Shown: positions 1 through 10,499 of the stretch, piece by piece
Layout of the letters: the number at the start of each line of letters is the position of its first letter
How positions within the stretch are numbered: position 1 is the first letter of the stretch
NCBI GenBank assembly: GCA_964017065.1
Contig: OZ024784.1
Coordinates: forward strand, 11,141,152 to 11,205,151
DNA length: 64,000 bases
Source: Haliclona indistincta
Taxonomy: Eukaryota > Porifera > Demospongiae > Haplosclerida > Chalinidae
Reading direction: 5' to 3'
The notes under the pieces: generated by a model
Database searches by the model: none
Seen by the model: only the letters and a program-made list of their open reading frames with translations
Told to the model about the DNA's origin: nothing
Position numbers and translations under genes: made by a program

Positions 1-132
1 ACTTACTGGGCGATATATATATTCCCCAGGAAGTAGAACTACTTCCTGAGGGATATAAGTATTGCCCTGAAATCCGCAGTGGTATGGTATATATTCCACT
101 AGCGGTGCCTTTGATCTTAGAGCTTCCTGAGC
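1..132. other. Leading segment with a hairpin, no gene
   Basis: No credible coding sequence. Positions 27-48 form a near-perfect hairpin (CAGGAAGTAG, two bases, CTACTTCCTG). It extends outward imperfectly to a GGGC/GCCC pair near 8 and 65. This resembles the other palindromes scattered through the first 22 kb. Confidence 0.5.
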
Positions 133-525
133 TACAAAGTTGGTTATTGGTGATTTATCTGGTTATACATGGTATAGCTGGTTATGGTTGGTTTTTGGTG
201 GTTTCAGCTGGTTATTGTTGGTTATTGGTGATTTTAGCTGGTTATAGTTGGTTATTGGTGGTTTCAGCTAGTTATAGTTGGTTATTTGCGGTTTTAGCTG
301 GTCATAGTTGTTTGTTGGTGGTTTAAGCTGGTTTAGCTAGGTTATAGTTGGTTATTGGTGGTTAAGCTGGTTGGTGTTTGGTGGTTTAAGCTGGTCTAAG
401 TTGGTCATTGGTGGTTTTAGCTGGTTATAGTTGGTTTTTGGTGGTTTAAGCTGGCCATAGTTGGTTATTGGTGGTTTAGCTTATTCGTGGTTTTAGCCTG
501 CCATAGTTGGTTTTTGGTGGTTTAA

Positions 526-1116
526 CCCTTTAAGCCCTAATGACGCAATTGTGCGTCATACATACTTCAGACAGCATAACTTAATGAAAAAGTGCTAAAA
601 TATTCCAAAATTAAGCCAAATCGAAGAATACAAATAACCGCAAAAAATTGACCGGTTTTCGGCGCGCCCTCTGCACTAAACGTATTGGCTTCGGCATTTC
701 TATGGCTTCAGTGCAAATTTCACAACATTTTAGGAAAAACAAAATGGCTGCCAAGAAAATTTGGACATTTTATGGCTTCTGGGTGCTCGGAAACACGTTT
801 TCGTGCATTCTCTATGATCTGGACTACATTTTGCACTAACCAAAACCACTGCTAGTTGTGTGTACTTTTCAGTATCCAGCCCCAAAGCACTAACTTTGAG
901 TAAAATTTAACGAGGTCGTTGCACTTTATCGGCTTCACTTTCGAAGTGGGAGGGGCATATCGACCGACTTGAGTGTGGGCAATTGCGGCTACTCACTGGC
1001 GTAAAAGGACGCAAATTTGAGACCAGTAGCACAAAAGACACACGAGATATTCACGATAGAAGTGGTCAGCATTTACGAGGTTTAAATTTCAGCAAGATAA
1101 TTTAGCAGTTAAAGGG
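526..1116 (+). mobile_element. piggyBac-like MITE, copy 1 (591 bp)
   Basis: The element is flanked by TTAA at 522-525 and 1117-1120. It starts CCCTTTAA and ends TTAAAGGG, which gives short terminal inverted repeats. A 16-nt subterminal hairpin lies at 542-557 (GACGCA, four bases, TGCGTC). There is no transposase; the open frame at 648-839 is shared by decayed copies and has no recognisable domain. TTAA duplication with CCC/GGG ends is the hallmark of piggyBac-type insertion. Confidence 0.8.
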
Positions 1117-1817
1117 TTAAGCTGGTTATAGTAAGTTATTGGTGGTTTAAGCTGGTCATAGTTGGATTTTGGTAGTTTAAGCAGGCCATAGTTGGTTATT
1201 GGTGGTTAAGCTTGTTATAGTTGGTTATGCGTGGTTTAGCTGGTCATAGTTGGTTTTTGGTGGTCTAAGCTGGTCTAGCTGGTTACATTTGGTTTTTGGT
1301 GGCTGAGCTGTTCATAGTTGGTTTGTGGTGGTTTAAGCTGGTCATAGTTGGTTTTTGGTGGTTTAAGGTGTCTATACTTGGTTTTAGCCTGTTATTGTTG
1401 ATTTTTGGTAGATTAAGCTTGTTAAGTTGGTCATAGATGGTTTTTGTTGGTTTTACCAGGTTATAATTATTAGGTTATTGGTGGTTTTAGCTAGTTATAG
1501 TTGGTTATTTGCGGTTTTAGCTGGTTATAGTTGGTTTTTGGTGGTTTAAGCCGGATTAGCTGGTTACAGTTGGTTTTCGGTGGTTAAGCTGGTTATAGTT
1601 TGTGTTTGGTGGTTCAACCTGGTTTTTGTTGGTTTTAGCTGGTTATTTTTTGTTTAATTGCTGTTTTAGATTGTCATATTTAGTTATTGGTGGTTTAAGC
1701 TGGCCATAGTTGGTTATTTGCGGTTTTAGCTGGTTATAGTTGTTGATTAGTGGTTTTCGCTAGTTACAGTTGGTTATTTGCGGTTTTAGCTGGTTATAGT
1801 TGGTTATTGGTGGTTAA

Positions 1818-2408
1818 CCCTTTAATTACTAAATTATCTTGCTGAAATTTTAACCTCGTAAATGCTGACCACTTCTCTTGTGAATATCTCGTGTGTCTTT
1901 TGTGCTACTGGTCTCAAATTTGCGTCCTTTTACGCCAGTGAGTAGCCGCAATAGCCCACACTCAAGTCAGTCAATATGCCCCTCCCACTTCGAAAGTGAA
2001 GCCGATAAAGTGCAACGACCTCGTTAAAATTTACTCAAAGTTAGTGCTTTGGGGCTGGATACTGAAAAGTACACACAACTAGCAGTGGTTTTGGTTAGTG
2101 CAAAATGTAGTCCAGATCATAGAGAATGCACGAAAACGTGTTTCCGAGCACCCTGAAGCCATAAAATGTCCTAATTTTCTTGGCAACCATTTTGTTTTTC
2201 CTAACATGTTGTGAAATTTGCACTGAAGCCATAGAAATGCCGAAGCCGATATGTTTAGCGCAGGGGGCGCGCCGAAAACCGGTCAATTTTTTGCGGTTAT
2301 TTGTATTCTTCAATTTGGCTCAATTTTGGGATATTTTAGCACTTTTTCATAAAGTTATGGTGTCTGAATGATGTATGTCGCCAAATGGCGACAATAGGGG
2401 TTAAAGGG
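1818..2408 (-). mobile_element. piggyBac-like MITE, copy 2 (591 bp, reversed)
   Basis: This is the same element as at 526-1116 in the opposite orientation. It is bounded by TTAA at 1814-1817 and 2409-2412. Its subterminal hairpin at 2377-2392 (GTCGCC, AAAT, GGCGAC) differs from the other two copies by two paired changes that keep the stem. The paralogous arrays near 8,763 and 16,803 show the uninterrupted TTAA site. Confidence 0.82.
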
Positions 2409-2935
2409 TTAAAGCTGGTTATAGTGTGTTTTAGTAGCTTATAGTTCGTTATTGGTGGTTTTGGCTGGTTTTGGTGATTTAACTGGTTATCGATGGTTTA
2501 TGCTGGTTTTTGCTAGTCATAGTTTGTTTTTGGTTGTTTTGGCTTGTTTTGGTGATTTAACTGGTTACAGATGGTTTTCCTGGTTTTAGCTGGTCATAGT
2601 TGGTTTTTGGTGGTTTTTGCTGGTTATAGTTGGTTATTGATGGTTTTAGCTGGTTATTGTTGGTTTATGGTGGTTTAGCTGGTTTAGCTGGTTATAGTTG
2701 GTTTTTGGTGGTTAAGCTGGTCATAATTGCTTTTGGTGGTTTAAGCTGGTCATAGTTGGTTATTGGTTGTTTTAGCTTGTAATAGATGGTCTTTCGAGGT
2801 TTTAGCTTGTCATAGTTGGTTTTTGGTGGTTTTAGTTTATTGTTGGTTTTTTGCTGTTTTAACCAGTTATATTTCGTTACTGGTTGTTTCAGCTGGTTAT
2901 AGTTGGTTTTTGGTGCTGTTAGCTAGTCATAGACA

Positions 2936-3268
2936 AGTAACACTATACACAAGCAACACTAAAAAAATTTAATGACGCCTATAAACAAACAACACTAAAA
3001 AAATCAATTAATAAATAAAAAATTAAAGTATGAAAAGAAAAATTAAAAATTAAAAAAAAGTTTAAAAAAAAATATTGATCACATGTCGCCTATAATCAAA
3101 GAACACACTCATTTACCCTATATCACATACATTGTAGTATTTAAAAAAATAATTGCAAAAAATTAAAATAAAACACAACATTGTATTATACATTGTATTA
3201 TCATCAAATGAAAAAAAATCAAACAATTTGAATTATACATTGTCTTGACAAATACTTTTATTCTTTTC
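2936..3268. other. AT-rich spacer of the duplication unit
   Basis: Very A-rich sequence with repeated AAAAATTAAAAATT-like runs, plus ACATTGTATTATACATTG direct repeats near 3,180-3,240. No gene. It recurs almost unchanged at 9,391-9,731. Confidence 0.6.
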
Positions 3269-3272
3269 TTAA

Positions 3273-3918
3273 GGGTGCACGCAACAAATTAATATTCACG
3301 GCGGTGCGCGTTGCTTTGGTCAGTGTTTCTGGAAAACTAAAGCAGTGGACAGAGCGATATTAGCAGTATAGCAAGTGCGTCTGGATAGCTACTCGTATAA
3401 TGAATCTTTATCGGCTAGCTTGCTCGTAAGAAAAAGGAGATACGCGGTCGTGTTTATGCATAAAACTCGGCGACCAAGACTTCTGTGAGCTCAAGATTCC
3501 AGAAATGCAAGTTTCAGCATGGCTACAATCTAGTAACAGAACGATTTTTTCCATAGCGCGCCTATACATCTCCGTTGTCGGTCGAGTTGAATGGAATTTC
3601 CCGTTTTCTCAGCAGTGTGAAATTTATTTACAAAAATCGTTCTGTTACTAGATTGTAGCCTTGCTGAAACTTGCATTTCTGGAATATTGAGCTCACAGAA
3701 GTCTTGTTTGCCGAGTTTTATGCATAAACACGTCGATCGTGGACCGCGTCTCTCCGTTTTCTTGCGAGCAAGCTAGCCCGTTAAATTTCGTGATACGAGT
3801 AGCTTTCCAGACTCACTTGCTATACTGCTAATATCGCTCTGTCTGCTGCTTTAGTTTTCCAGAAGCACTGACCATAGCAACGCGCAGCGCCGTCAATATT
3901 AATTAGTTGCGTGCACCC
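3273..3918. mobile_element. TTAA foldback element, copy A (646 bp)
   Basis: Flanked by TTAA at 3269-3272 and 3919-3922. The ends are GGGTGCACGCAAC and its complement. The arms are about 280-300 bp inverted repeats that meet around 3,550-3,600, so almost the whole element folds on itself. No transposase is encoded. The TTAA target is shared by the piggyBac and Kolobok groups, so the superfamily is uncertain. Confidence 0.75.
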
Positions 3919-3922
3919 TTAA

Positions 3923-4015
3923 CATGGATAGCCTAGGGATTGAACCCTGGTATTCTACTTCTCAATTGAGGCTAACACTGACCGTTGAGGTGACTGATCC
4001 ATTGCTACCTTGTTA
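3923..4015 (-). ncRNA. tRNA-derived (SINE-like) fragment
   Basis: On the minus strand, 3937-3947 reads GGTTCAATCCC, a good match to the pol III B box. About 50 nt upstream lies TAGCAATGGATCAGTC, a weak A-box-like stretch. The acceptor and T stems do not pair well, so this is more likely a tRNA-derived SINE head or tRNA pseudogene than a working tRNA. A second copy lies at 10,387-10,480. Confidence 0.35.
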
Positions 4016-4019
4016 GCTA

Positions 4020-5035
4020 TATCATAAACCTTAAAACTAACGGTGTCATGGGAACAATGTTTTGTATTTTTTTACCATTATTTTAGTATAATATATTTTT
4101 TATGCATGTTGTTCCTTGTGTATTATTGAAAAAAATGGTAAAAAATTAAATAAAAAACATTGTTCCCATTGTTTATAGGCGTCATTGGAACAATGTTTTT
4201 TATTTAAATTTTTTACCATTATTTTAGTATTATATTTTTTATGCTTGTGGTTCCTTGTGCATTATTGAAAAAATATATAATACTAAAATAATGGTTAAAA
4301 AAAATTAAATAAAAAACATTGTTCGCATGACGCCTATAAACAATGGGAACAATGTTTATTTAATTTCTTACCATTATTTTAGTATTATATTTTTTATGCA
4401 TGTGGTTCCTTGTGCATTACTGAAAAAAAATAAAATAATACTAAAATAATGGTAAAAAAAATTAAATAAAAAACATTGTTCCCATTGTTTATAGGCGTCA
4501 TGGGAACAATGTATTTTATTTAATTTTTTTACCATTTTTTTTAGTATTATTATATATTTTTCAATAATGCACAAGGAACCACATGCATAAAAAATATATA
4601 GTACTAAAATAATGGTAAAAAAATTAAATAAAAAACATTGTTCCCATGACGCCTATAAACAATGGGAACAATGTTTTTCATTTAATTTTTTTACCAATAT
4701 TTTAGTTTTATTATATTTTTTATGCATGTTGTTCCTTGTGTATTATTGAAAAAATATATAATAATACTAAAATAATGGTAAAAAAATTAAATAAAAAACA
4801 TTGTTTCCATGACGCCAATAAACAATGGGAACATTGTTTTTTATTTAATTTTTTTACCATTATTTTAGTATTATTTGATTTTTTTTCAATAATGCACAAG
4901 GAACCACATGAATAAAAAATATAATAAAACTAAAATAATGGTAAAAAAAATTAAATAAAAAACATTGTTCCCATGACGCCAATGTTTTTTATTTAATTTT
5001 TTTACCATTATTTTAGTATTATTATATAAACCATA
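4020..5035. repeat. Palindromic AT satellite, subfamily 1
   Basis: Tandem modules of about 160-170 bp. Each has long complementary arms (AATGTTTTTTATTTAATTTT followed by TTACCATTATTTTAGTATTA, then their complements) around a 27-nt asymmetric core containing CACAAGGAACCACATGCAT. A second short hairpin, ACATTGTTCCCAT with GACGCCTATAAAC as its loop, separates the modules. Core and loop occur in both orientations: core forward near 4,095, 4,235, 4,395 and 4,715; reversed near 4,560 and 4,890. Confidence 0.85.
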
Positions 5036-5705
5036 ATGATATTCATACCCCATACATTTTGATTTAGACAACAGGTTGTATACTTCGTATATACACCTGC
5101 TGACAGGTGTATATACAGCTGGCAGGTGTATATACGTATATATACACCTCTGGACAAGAATACGAGTGAACATCAAGTTGCAAATTGTTTTTTCTGCTTT
5201 TAGAGGCACGAATCACCGGACTTACTAAAGGACCGATATGCAGTGCCGCGGTGGTCTCTAGCTCTCGTCTAGTCGTCTGCAGTACGACGTAGAAGCACAC
5301 ACTGACCTGGCAACGCTCGGTCGGTTCCTACGTCTAGACAATCACCGTCTAGACGTCTAGACGTCTAGACAAAGGAGTACAACGCCTGTAGACACCACAG
5401 CAGAGAGATGGAAGCGGATCCCTGGCTGCTCCAAATCGCCACCATATTTTCATGCTGAGCATGTGCTGACCTACTGCGCATGCTCAGTAAATAAAACAAA
5501 ATAGCGGACGACTAGTAGCGCATGAATCTCAGTACGAATTATATCTCATATAGCATGATTCATCGGCCTATATACTGTATATAAACCTGCAAGTCGGCCA
5601 ATTTTGAAACATATCGCCCTCGGGCCTGCGGCCCTCGGGCGATATCTTTCCAATTGGCCTCCTTGAAGGTTTATATAATGTATATAGACCTCTGAATCCT
5701 GCTAT
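5036..5705. other. Low-copy segment of the duplication, copy A
   Basis: Higher-GC sequence without a convincing gene. It holds ACACCTGC-type inverted repeats at 5,090-5,150, a short run of the 8-nt palindrome GTCTAGAC near 5,345-5,380, and a large palindrome at 5,579-5,675 whose centre is CCCTCGGGCCTGCGGCCCTC. Copy B (12,484-14,130) is longer because of extra sequence at 12,592-13,385 and 13,600-13,790. Confidence 0.6.
5579..5675. repeat. CpG-rich palindrome
   Basis: Inverted repeat from TATAAACCTGCAAGTCGGCC to its imperfect complement ending AGGTTTATA, centred on a GCCCTCGGGC core. A second copy is at 13,998-14,094. Related-looking palindromes, flanked by TATA-rich ends with a GC-rich apex, lie at 12,603-12,773 and 22,067-22,184. 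Confidence 0.75.
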
Positions 5706-5950
5706 ATCATATACATATTTTTTCAATAGTGCACAAGGAACCACATGCTTAAAAAATGATACTAAAATAATGGTAAAAAAAATTCAATGAAAACATTGTT
5801 TATTTGACGCCTATAAACAATTGGAACAATGTTTTTTAATTTTTTACCATTATTTTAGTATTATTGTATTTTTTATGCATGTGGGTCCTTGTGTATTATT
5901 GAAAAAATATATATAATAATACTAAAATAATGGTAAAAAAATTATATAAA
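5706..5950. repeat. Palindromic AT satellite, subfamily 1
   Basis: Short stretch of the same modules as at 4,020-5,035, ending at a TTATATAAACTAGGC junction that is repeated near 6,820, 14,370 and 15,225. Confidence 0.75.
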
Positions 5951-6165
5951 CTAGGCAACGAAGGTGCTTATGCCTAAACCCAGAGTACCCAGAGTTATGC
6001 GTACATGCCTGTCTGACTAAATACGCTGAACTGAAATACACAAGCAGTAATGAAAGTCTGCTGTTGCTAGTTGAACACTAAGTTAGTCTTTGCCTTCTAT
6101 TTCCTCGTCCTCCACTGCCCCTTTGTTCTCTTCTCTTCTCTTCTCCTCTGCCCCTTTGTTTTTGC
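5951..6165. other. Low-copy segment (first of four copies)
   Basis: About 215 bp with no gene, beginning CTAGGCAACGAAGGTGC and ending in a TTCTCTTCTCCTCTGCCCC pyrimidine tract. Closely similar copies start at about 6,826, 14,371 and 15,228, so it was duplicated within each large unit as well as between them. Confidence 0.6.
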
Positions 6166-6551
6166 TTGTTTTGGTGATTTAACTGGTTACAGGTGGTTTT
6201 TGCTGGTTTTAGCTGGTCATAGTTGGTTTTCGGTGGTTTTAGCTGGTTATAGTTGGTTATTGATGGTTTTAGCTGGTTATTGTTGGTTTTTGGTGGTTAA
6301 GCTGGCTTAGCTGGTTATAGTTGGTTTTTGGTGGTTAAGCTGGTGATAGTTGCTTTTGGTGGTTTAAGCTGGTCATAGTTGGTTATTGGTGGTTTTAGCT
6401 TGTAATAGATGGTCTTTCAAGGTTTTAGCTTGTCATAGTTGGTTTATGGTGGTTTTAGTTGGTTATTGTTGGTTTTTTGCTGTTTTAACTAGCTTTATTT
6501 CGTTACTGGTGAGCTGGTTATAGTTGGTTTTTGGTGCTTTTAGCTAGTCAT
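6166..6551 (+). repeat. 30-bp minisatellite block
   Basis: Same unit as array A. Its counterpart in the second duplication copy is 14,586-14,940. Confidence 0.8.
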
Positions 6552-6825
6552 AGTCAAGTAACACTATGCACAAGCAACACTAAAAAAAATTAATGACTCC
6601 TATAGACAAACAACACTAAAAAAATTAATTAATAAATAAAAAATTAAAGAAAAGAAATTAAAAATTAATAAAAGTTAAAAAAAAACATTGATCACATTGT
6701 TTATAGGCGTCATGGGAACAATGTTTTTTTTACCATTATTTTAGTATTTATTTTTTATGCATGTGGGTCCTTGTGTATTATTAAAAAATATATAATAATA
6801 CAAAAATAATAGTAAAAAAATTATA
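6552..6825. repeat. AT-rich spacer and satellite fragment
   Basis: The A-rich spacer (CAAGCAACACTAAAAAAA) grades into a partial palindromic satellite module. No gene. Its counterpart is 14,941-15,227. Confidence 0.6.
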
Positions 6826-7080
6826 TAAACTAGGCACCGAAGGTGCTTATGCCTAAACCCAGAGTACCCAGAGTTATGCGTACATGCCTGTCTGACTAAA
6901 TATGCTGAACTGAAATACACAAGCAGTAATGAAAGTCTGCTGTTGCTAGTTGAAAACTAAGTTAGTCTTTGCCTTCTATTTCCTCGTCCTCCACTGCCCC
7001 TTTGTTCTCTTCTCGAATCAGCACCATTGTCACTCTGAGTTTGGTTTGCATCAGTTCCTTGTGTTTTTAAAATGAATATG
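6826..7080. other. Low-copy segment (second of four copies)
   Basis: Copy of 5,951-6,165, followed by an extra 65 bp that includes ATCAGCACCATTGTCACTC. No coding potential was recognised. Confidence 0.55.
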
Positions 7081-9390
7081 TATAGTGTATGTGACCAGCA
7101 AAAACCACCAAAAACAACCACGACCAACTAAAACCACCATAAACAATCTATAACCAATTAAACCACCAAAACCAGCCAAAACCACCAATAACCAACTATA
7201 ATCCGCTAAAACCACAAAAAAAAACTATAACCAGCTAAACCACCAATAAACAAATGTAACAAGCTAAAAAAGCAACAATAACAAGTTAAAACCAGCAAAA
7301 ACAAATGTTTTTTTGTAGTTATGGTTGTTTTTTTTTGGTTTTAACAGATACATTGTTTCGCTGGTTATAGTTGGTTTTTGGTGGTTTTAGCGGGTTATAG
7401 TTGGTTTTGGTGGTTTTAGCTGGTTATAGTTGGTTTTTGGTGGTTTTAGCTGGTTATAGTTGGTTTTTGGTGGTTGTAGCTGGTTATATATGGTTTTTGG
7501 TGGTTTTAACTGGTTATACTTGGTTATTGGTGGTTTTAGCTGGTTATAGTTGATAATTTGTGGTTTAGCTGGATATAGATGGTTTTGGTGGATATGGTTG
7601 TTTCTGGTGGTTTTAACAGATTATAGTTGGTTATTGGTGATTTATCTGGTTATACATGGTATGTCTGGTTATGGTTGGTTTTTGGTGGTTTCAGCTGGTT
7701 ATTGTTGGTTATTGGTGATTTTAGCTGGTTATAGTTGGTTATTGGTGGTTTCAGCAAGTTATAGTTGGTTATTTGCGGTTTTAGCTGGTCATAGTTGTTT
7801 GTTGGTGGTTTAAGCTGGTTTAGCTAGGTTATAGTTGGTTTTTGGTGGTTTTAGCTGGTTACAGTTGGTCATTGGTGGTTTATCTTGTTATGTTGGTTAT
7901 TCGTGGTTTTGGCTGGTTATAGTTGGTTTTGGTGGTTTAAGCTGGTCATAGTTGGTTTTTGGTGGTTTAAGCTGGTCATAGTTGGTTTTTGGTGGTTTAA
8001 GCTGGCCATAGTTGGTTATTGGTGGTTTAGCTTATTCGTGGTTTTAGCCTGCTATAGTTGGTTTTTGGTGGTTTTAGCTGGTTATAGTAGGTTATTGGTG
8101 GTTTAAGCTGGTCATAGTTGGATTTTGGTAGTTTAAGCAGCCCATAGTTGGTTATTGGTGGTTAAGCTTGTTATAGTTGGTTATGCGTGGTTTATCTTGT
8201 CATAATTGGTTTTTGGTGGTCTAAGCTGGTTTAGCTGGTTACATTTGGTTTTTGGTGGCTGAGCTGTTCATAGTTGGTTTATGGTGGTTTAAGCTGGTCA
8301 TAGTTGGTTTTTCGTGGTTTAAGGTGTCTATAGTTGGTTTTAGCCTGTTATTGTTGATTTTTGGTAGATTAAGCTTGTTAAGTTGGTCATAGATGGTTTT
8401 TGTTGGTTTTACCAGGTTATATTAGGTTATTGGTGGTTTTAGCTAGTTATAGTTGGTTATTTGCGGTTTTAGCTGGTTATAGTTGGTTTTTGGTGGTTTA
8501 AGCTGGATTAGCTGGTTACAGTTGGTTTTCGGTGGTTAAGCTGGTTATAGTTTGTGTTTGGTGGTTCAACCTGGTTTTTGTTGGTTTTAGCTGGTTATTT
8601 TTTGTTTATTGCTGTTTTAGATTGTCATATTTAGTTATTGGTGGTTTAGGCTGGCAATAGTTGGTTATTTGCGGTTTTAGCTGGTTATAGTTGTTGATTA
8701 GTGGTTTTCGCTAGTTACAGTTGGTTATTTGCGGTTTTAGCTGGTTATAGTTGGTTATTGGTGGTTAAGCTGGTTATAGTATGTTTTAGTAGCTTATAGT
8801 TCGTTATTGGTGGTTTTGGCTGGTTTTGGTGATTTAACTGGTTATCGATGGTATATGCTGGTTTTTGCTAGTCATGGTTTGTTTTTGGTTGTTTTGGCTT
8901 GTTTTGGTGATTTAACTGGTTACAGATGGTTTTCCTGGTTTTAGCTGGTCATAGTTGGTTTTTGGTGGTTTTAGCTGGTTATAGTTGGTTATTGATGGTT
9001 TTAGCTGGTTATTGTTGGTTTTTGGTGGTTTAAGCTGGTTTAGCTGATTATAGCTGGTTTTTGGTGGTTTTTGCTGGTTTTTGCTGGTTATAGTTGATGG
9101 TTTTAGCTGGTTATTGTTGGTTTATGGTGGTTTAGCTGGTTTACCTGGTTATAGTTGGTTTTTGGTGGTTAAGCCGGTCATAGTTGCTTTTGGTGGTTTA
9201 AGCTGGTCATAGTTGGTTATTGGTTGTTTTAGCTTGTAGTAGATGGTCCTTCGAGGTTTTAGCTTGTCATAGTTGGTTTTTGGTGGTTTTAGTTTATTGT
9301 TGGTTTTTTGCTGTTTTAACTAGTTATATTTCGTTACTGGTTGTTTCAGCTGGTTATAGTTGGTTTTTGGTGCTTTTAGCTAGTCATAGA
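7081..9390. repeat. 30-bp minisatellite, array B
   Basis: 7,081-7,300 carries the unit on the minus strand (CCAGCAAAAACCACCAAAAA). From about 7,340 the array runs on the plus strand, so the head of the array is inverted. Most of it aligns to array A but lacks both MITEs: the site equivalent to MITE 1 is near 8,072, and that of MITE 2 is the intact TTAA near 8,763. Confidence 0.9.
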
Positions 9391-9731
9391 CAAGTAACAC
9401 TATACACAAGCAACACTAAAAAATTTAATGACGCCTATAAACAAACACCACTAAAAAAATTAATTAATAAATAAAAAATTAAAGTATCAAAAGAAAAATT
9501 AAAAATTAAAAATTAAAAAGTTTAAAAAATATTGATCACATTTCGCCTATAATCAAAGAACGCACTCATTTACCCTATATTATCACATACATTGTAGTAT
9601 TTAAAAAAATAATAATTGTAAAAAATTAAAATAAAACACAACATTGTATTATACATTGTATTATCATCAAATGAAAAAAAATCAAACAATTTGAATTATA
9701 CATTGTCTTGACAAATACTTTTATACTTTTC
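9391..9731. other. AT-rich spacer, copy B
   Basis: Near-identical counterpart of 2,936-3,268. No gene. Confidence 0.6.
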
Positions 9732-9735
9732 TTAT

Positions 9736-10382
9736 GGGTGCACGCAACTAATTAATATTCACGGCGGTGCACGTTGCTTTGGTCAGTGTTTCTGGAAAAC
9801 TAAAGCAGTGGACAGAGCGATATTAGCAGTATAGCAAGTGCGTCTTGATAGCTACTCGTATAATGAATCTTAATCGGCTAGCTTGCTCGTAAGAAAAAGG
9901 AGATACGCGGTCGTGTTTATGCATAAAACTCGGCGACCAAGACTTCTGTGAGCTCAAGATTCCAGAAATGCAAGTTTCAGCATGGCTACAATCTAGTAAC
10001 AGAACGATTTTTTCCATAGCGCGCCTATACAGCACCGTTGTCGGTCGAGCAGAATGGAATTTCCCGTTTTTCTCAGCAGTGTGAAATTTATTTACAAAAA
10101 TCGTTCTGTTACTAGATTGTAGCCTTGCTGAAACTTGCATTTCTGGAATATTGAGCTCACAGAAGTCTTGTTTGCCGAGTTTTATGCATAAACACGTCGA
10201 TCATGGACCGCGTCTCTCCGTTTTCTTGCGAGCAAGCTAGCCCGTTAAATTTCGTGATACGAGTAGCTTTCCAGACTCACTTGCTATACTGCTAATATCG
10301 CTCTGTCTGCTGCTTTAGTTTTCCAGAAGCACTGACCATAGCAACGCGCAGCGCCGTGAATATTAATTAGTTGCGTGCACCC
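9736..10382. mobile_element. TTAA foldback element, copy B (647 bp)
   Basis: Paralogue of 3,273-3,918, with the same ends. The left flank has decayed to TTAT (9,732-9,735) while the right flank is TTAA (10,383-10,386). It was duplicated with its surroundings rather than inserted independently, since the flanking sequence matches copy A on both sides. Confidence 0.75.
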
Positions 10383-10386
10383 TTAA

Positions 10387-10480
10387 CATGGATAGCCTAG
10401 GGATTGAACCCTGGTATTCTACTTCTCAATTGAGGCTAACACTGACCTTTGAGGTGACTGATCCATTGCTACCTTGTTAG
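10387..10480 (-). ncRNA. tRNA-derived (SINE-like) fragment, copy B
   Basis: Same B-box-bearing sequence as 3,923-4,015, differing by a few bases. Probably not a functional tRNA. Confidence 0.35.
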
Positions 10481-10499
10481 CTATATCCTAAACCTTAAA

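Larger units (their letters stand above)
133..2935 (+). repeat. 30-bp minisatellite, array A
   Basis: Degenerate tandem array of an approximately 30-bp unit, of the type AGCTGGTTATAGTTGGTTTT followed by TGGTGGTTTT. It runs for about 1.6 kb once the two embedded MITEs are removed. The unit length is a multiple of three and stop codons are rare in one frame, so it yields hydrophobic open frames made of LAGYSWFLVV-like repeats. I do not regard these as genes. Single-base indels change the unit to 27-31 bp in many places. Confidence 0.9.

Noticed and set aside
84..326. Hydrophobic open frame with LAGYSWLLVV repeats (and similar ones at 7,550, 15,771 and 15,950)
   Set aside because: It is a product of the 30-bp minisatellite, whose period is a multiple of three. 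There is no start context and no unique sequence, and the frame breaks wherever the unit has an indel.
3923..4015. Functional tRNA gene
   Set aside because: The B box is good, but the acceptor and T stems do not pair and the A box is poor. Kept only as a tRNA-derived fragment.
4020..5035. Regularly spaced repeats that might suggest a CRISPR array
   Set aside because: The units are long AT palindromes with no unique spacers, in a eukaryotic setting. This is a satellite.
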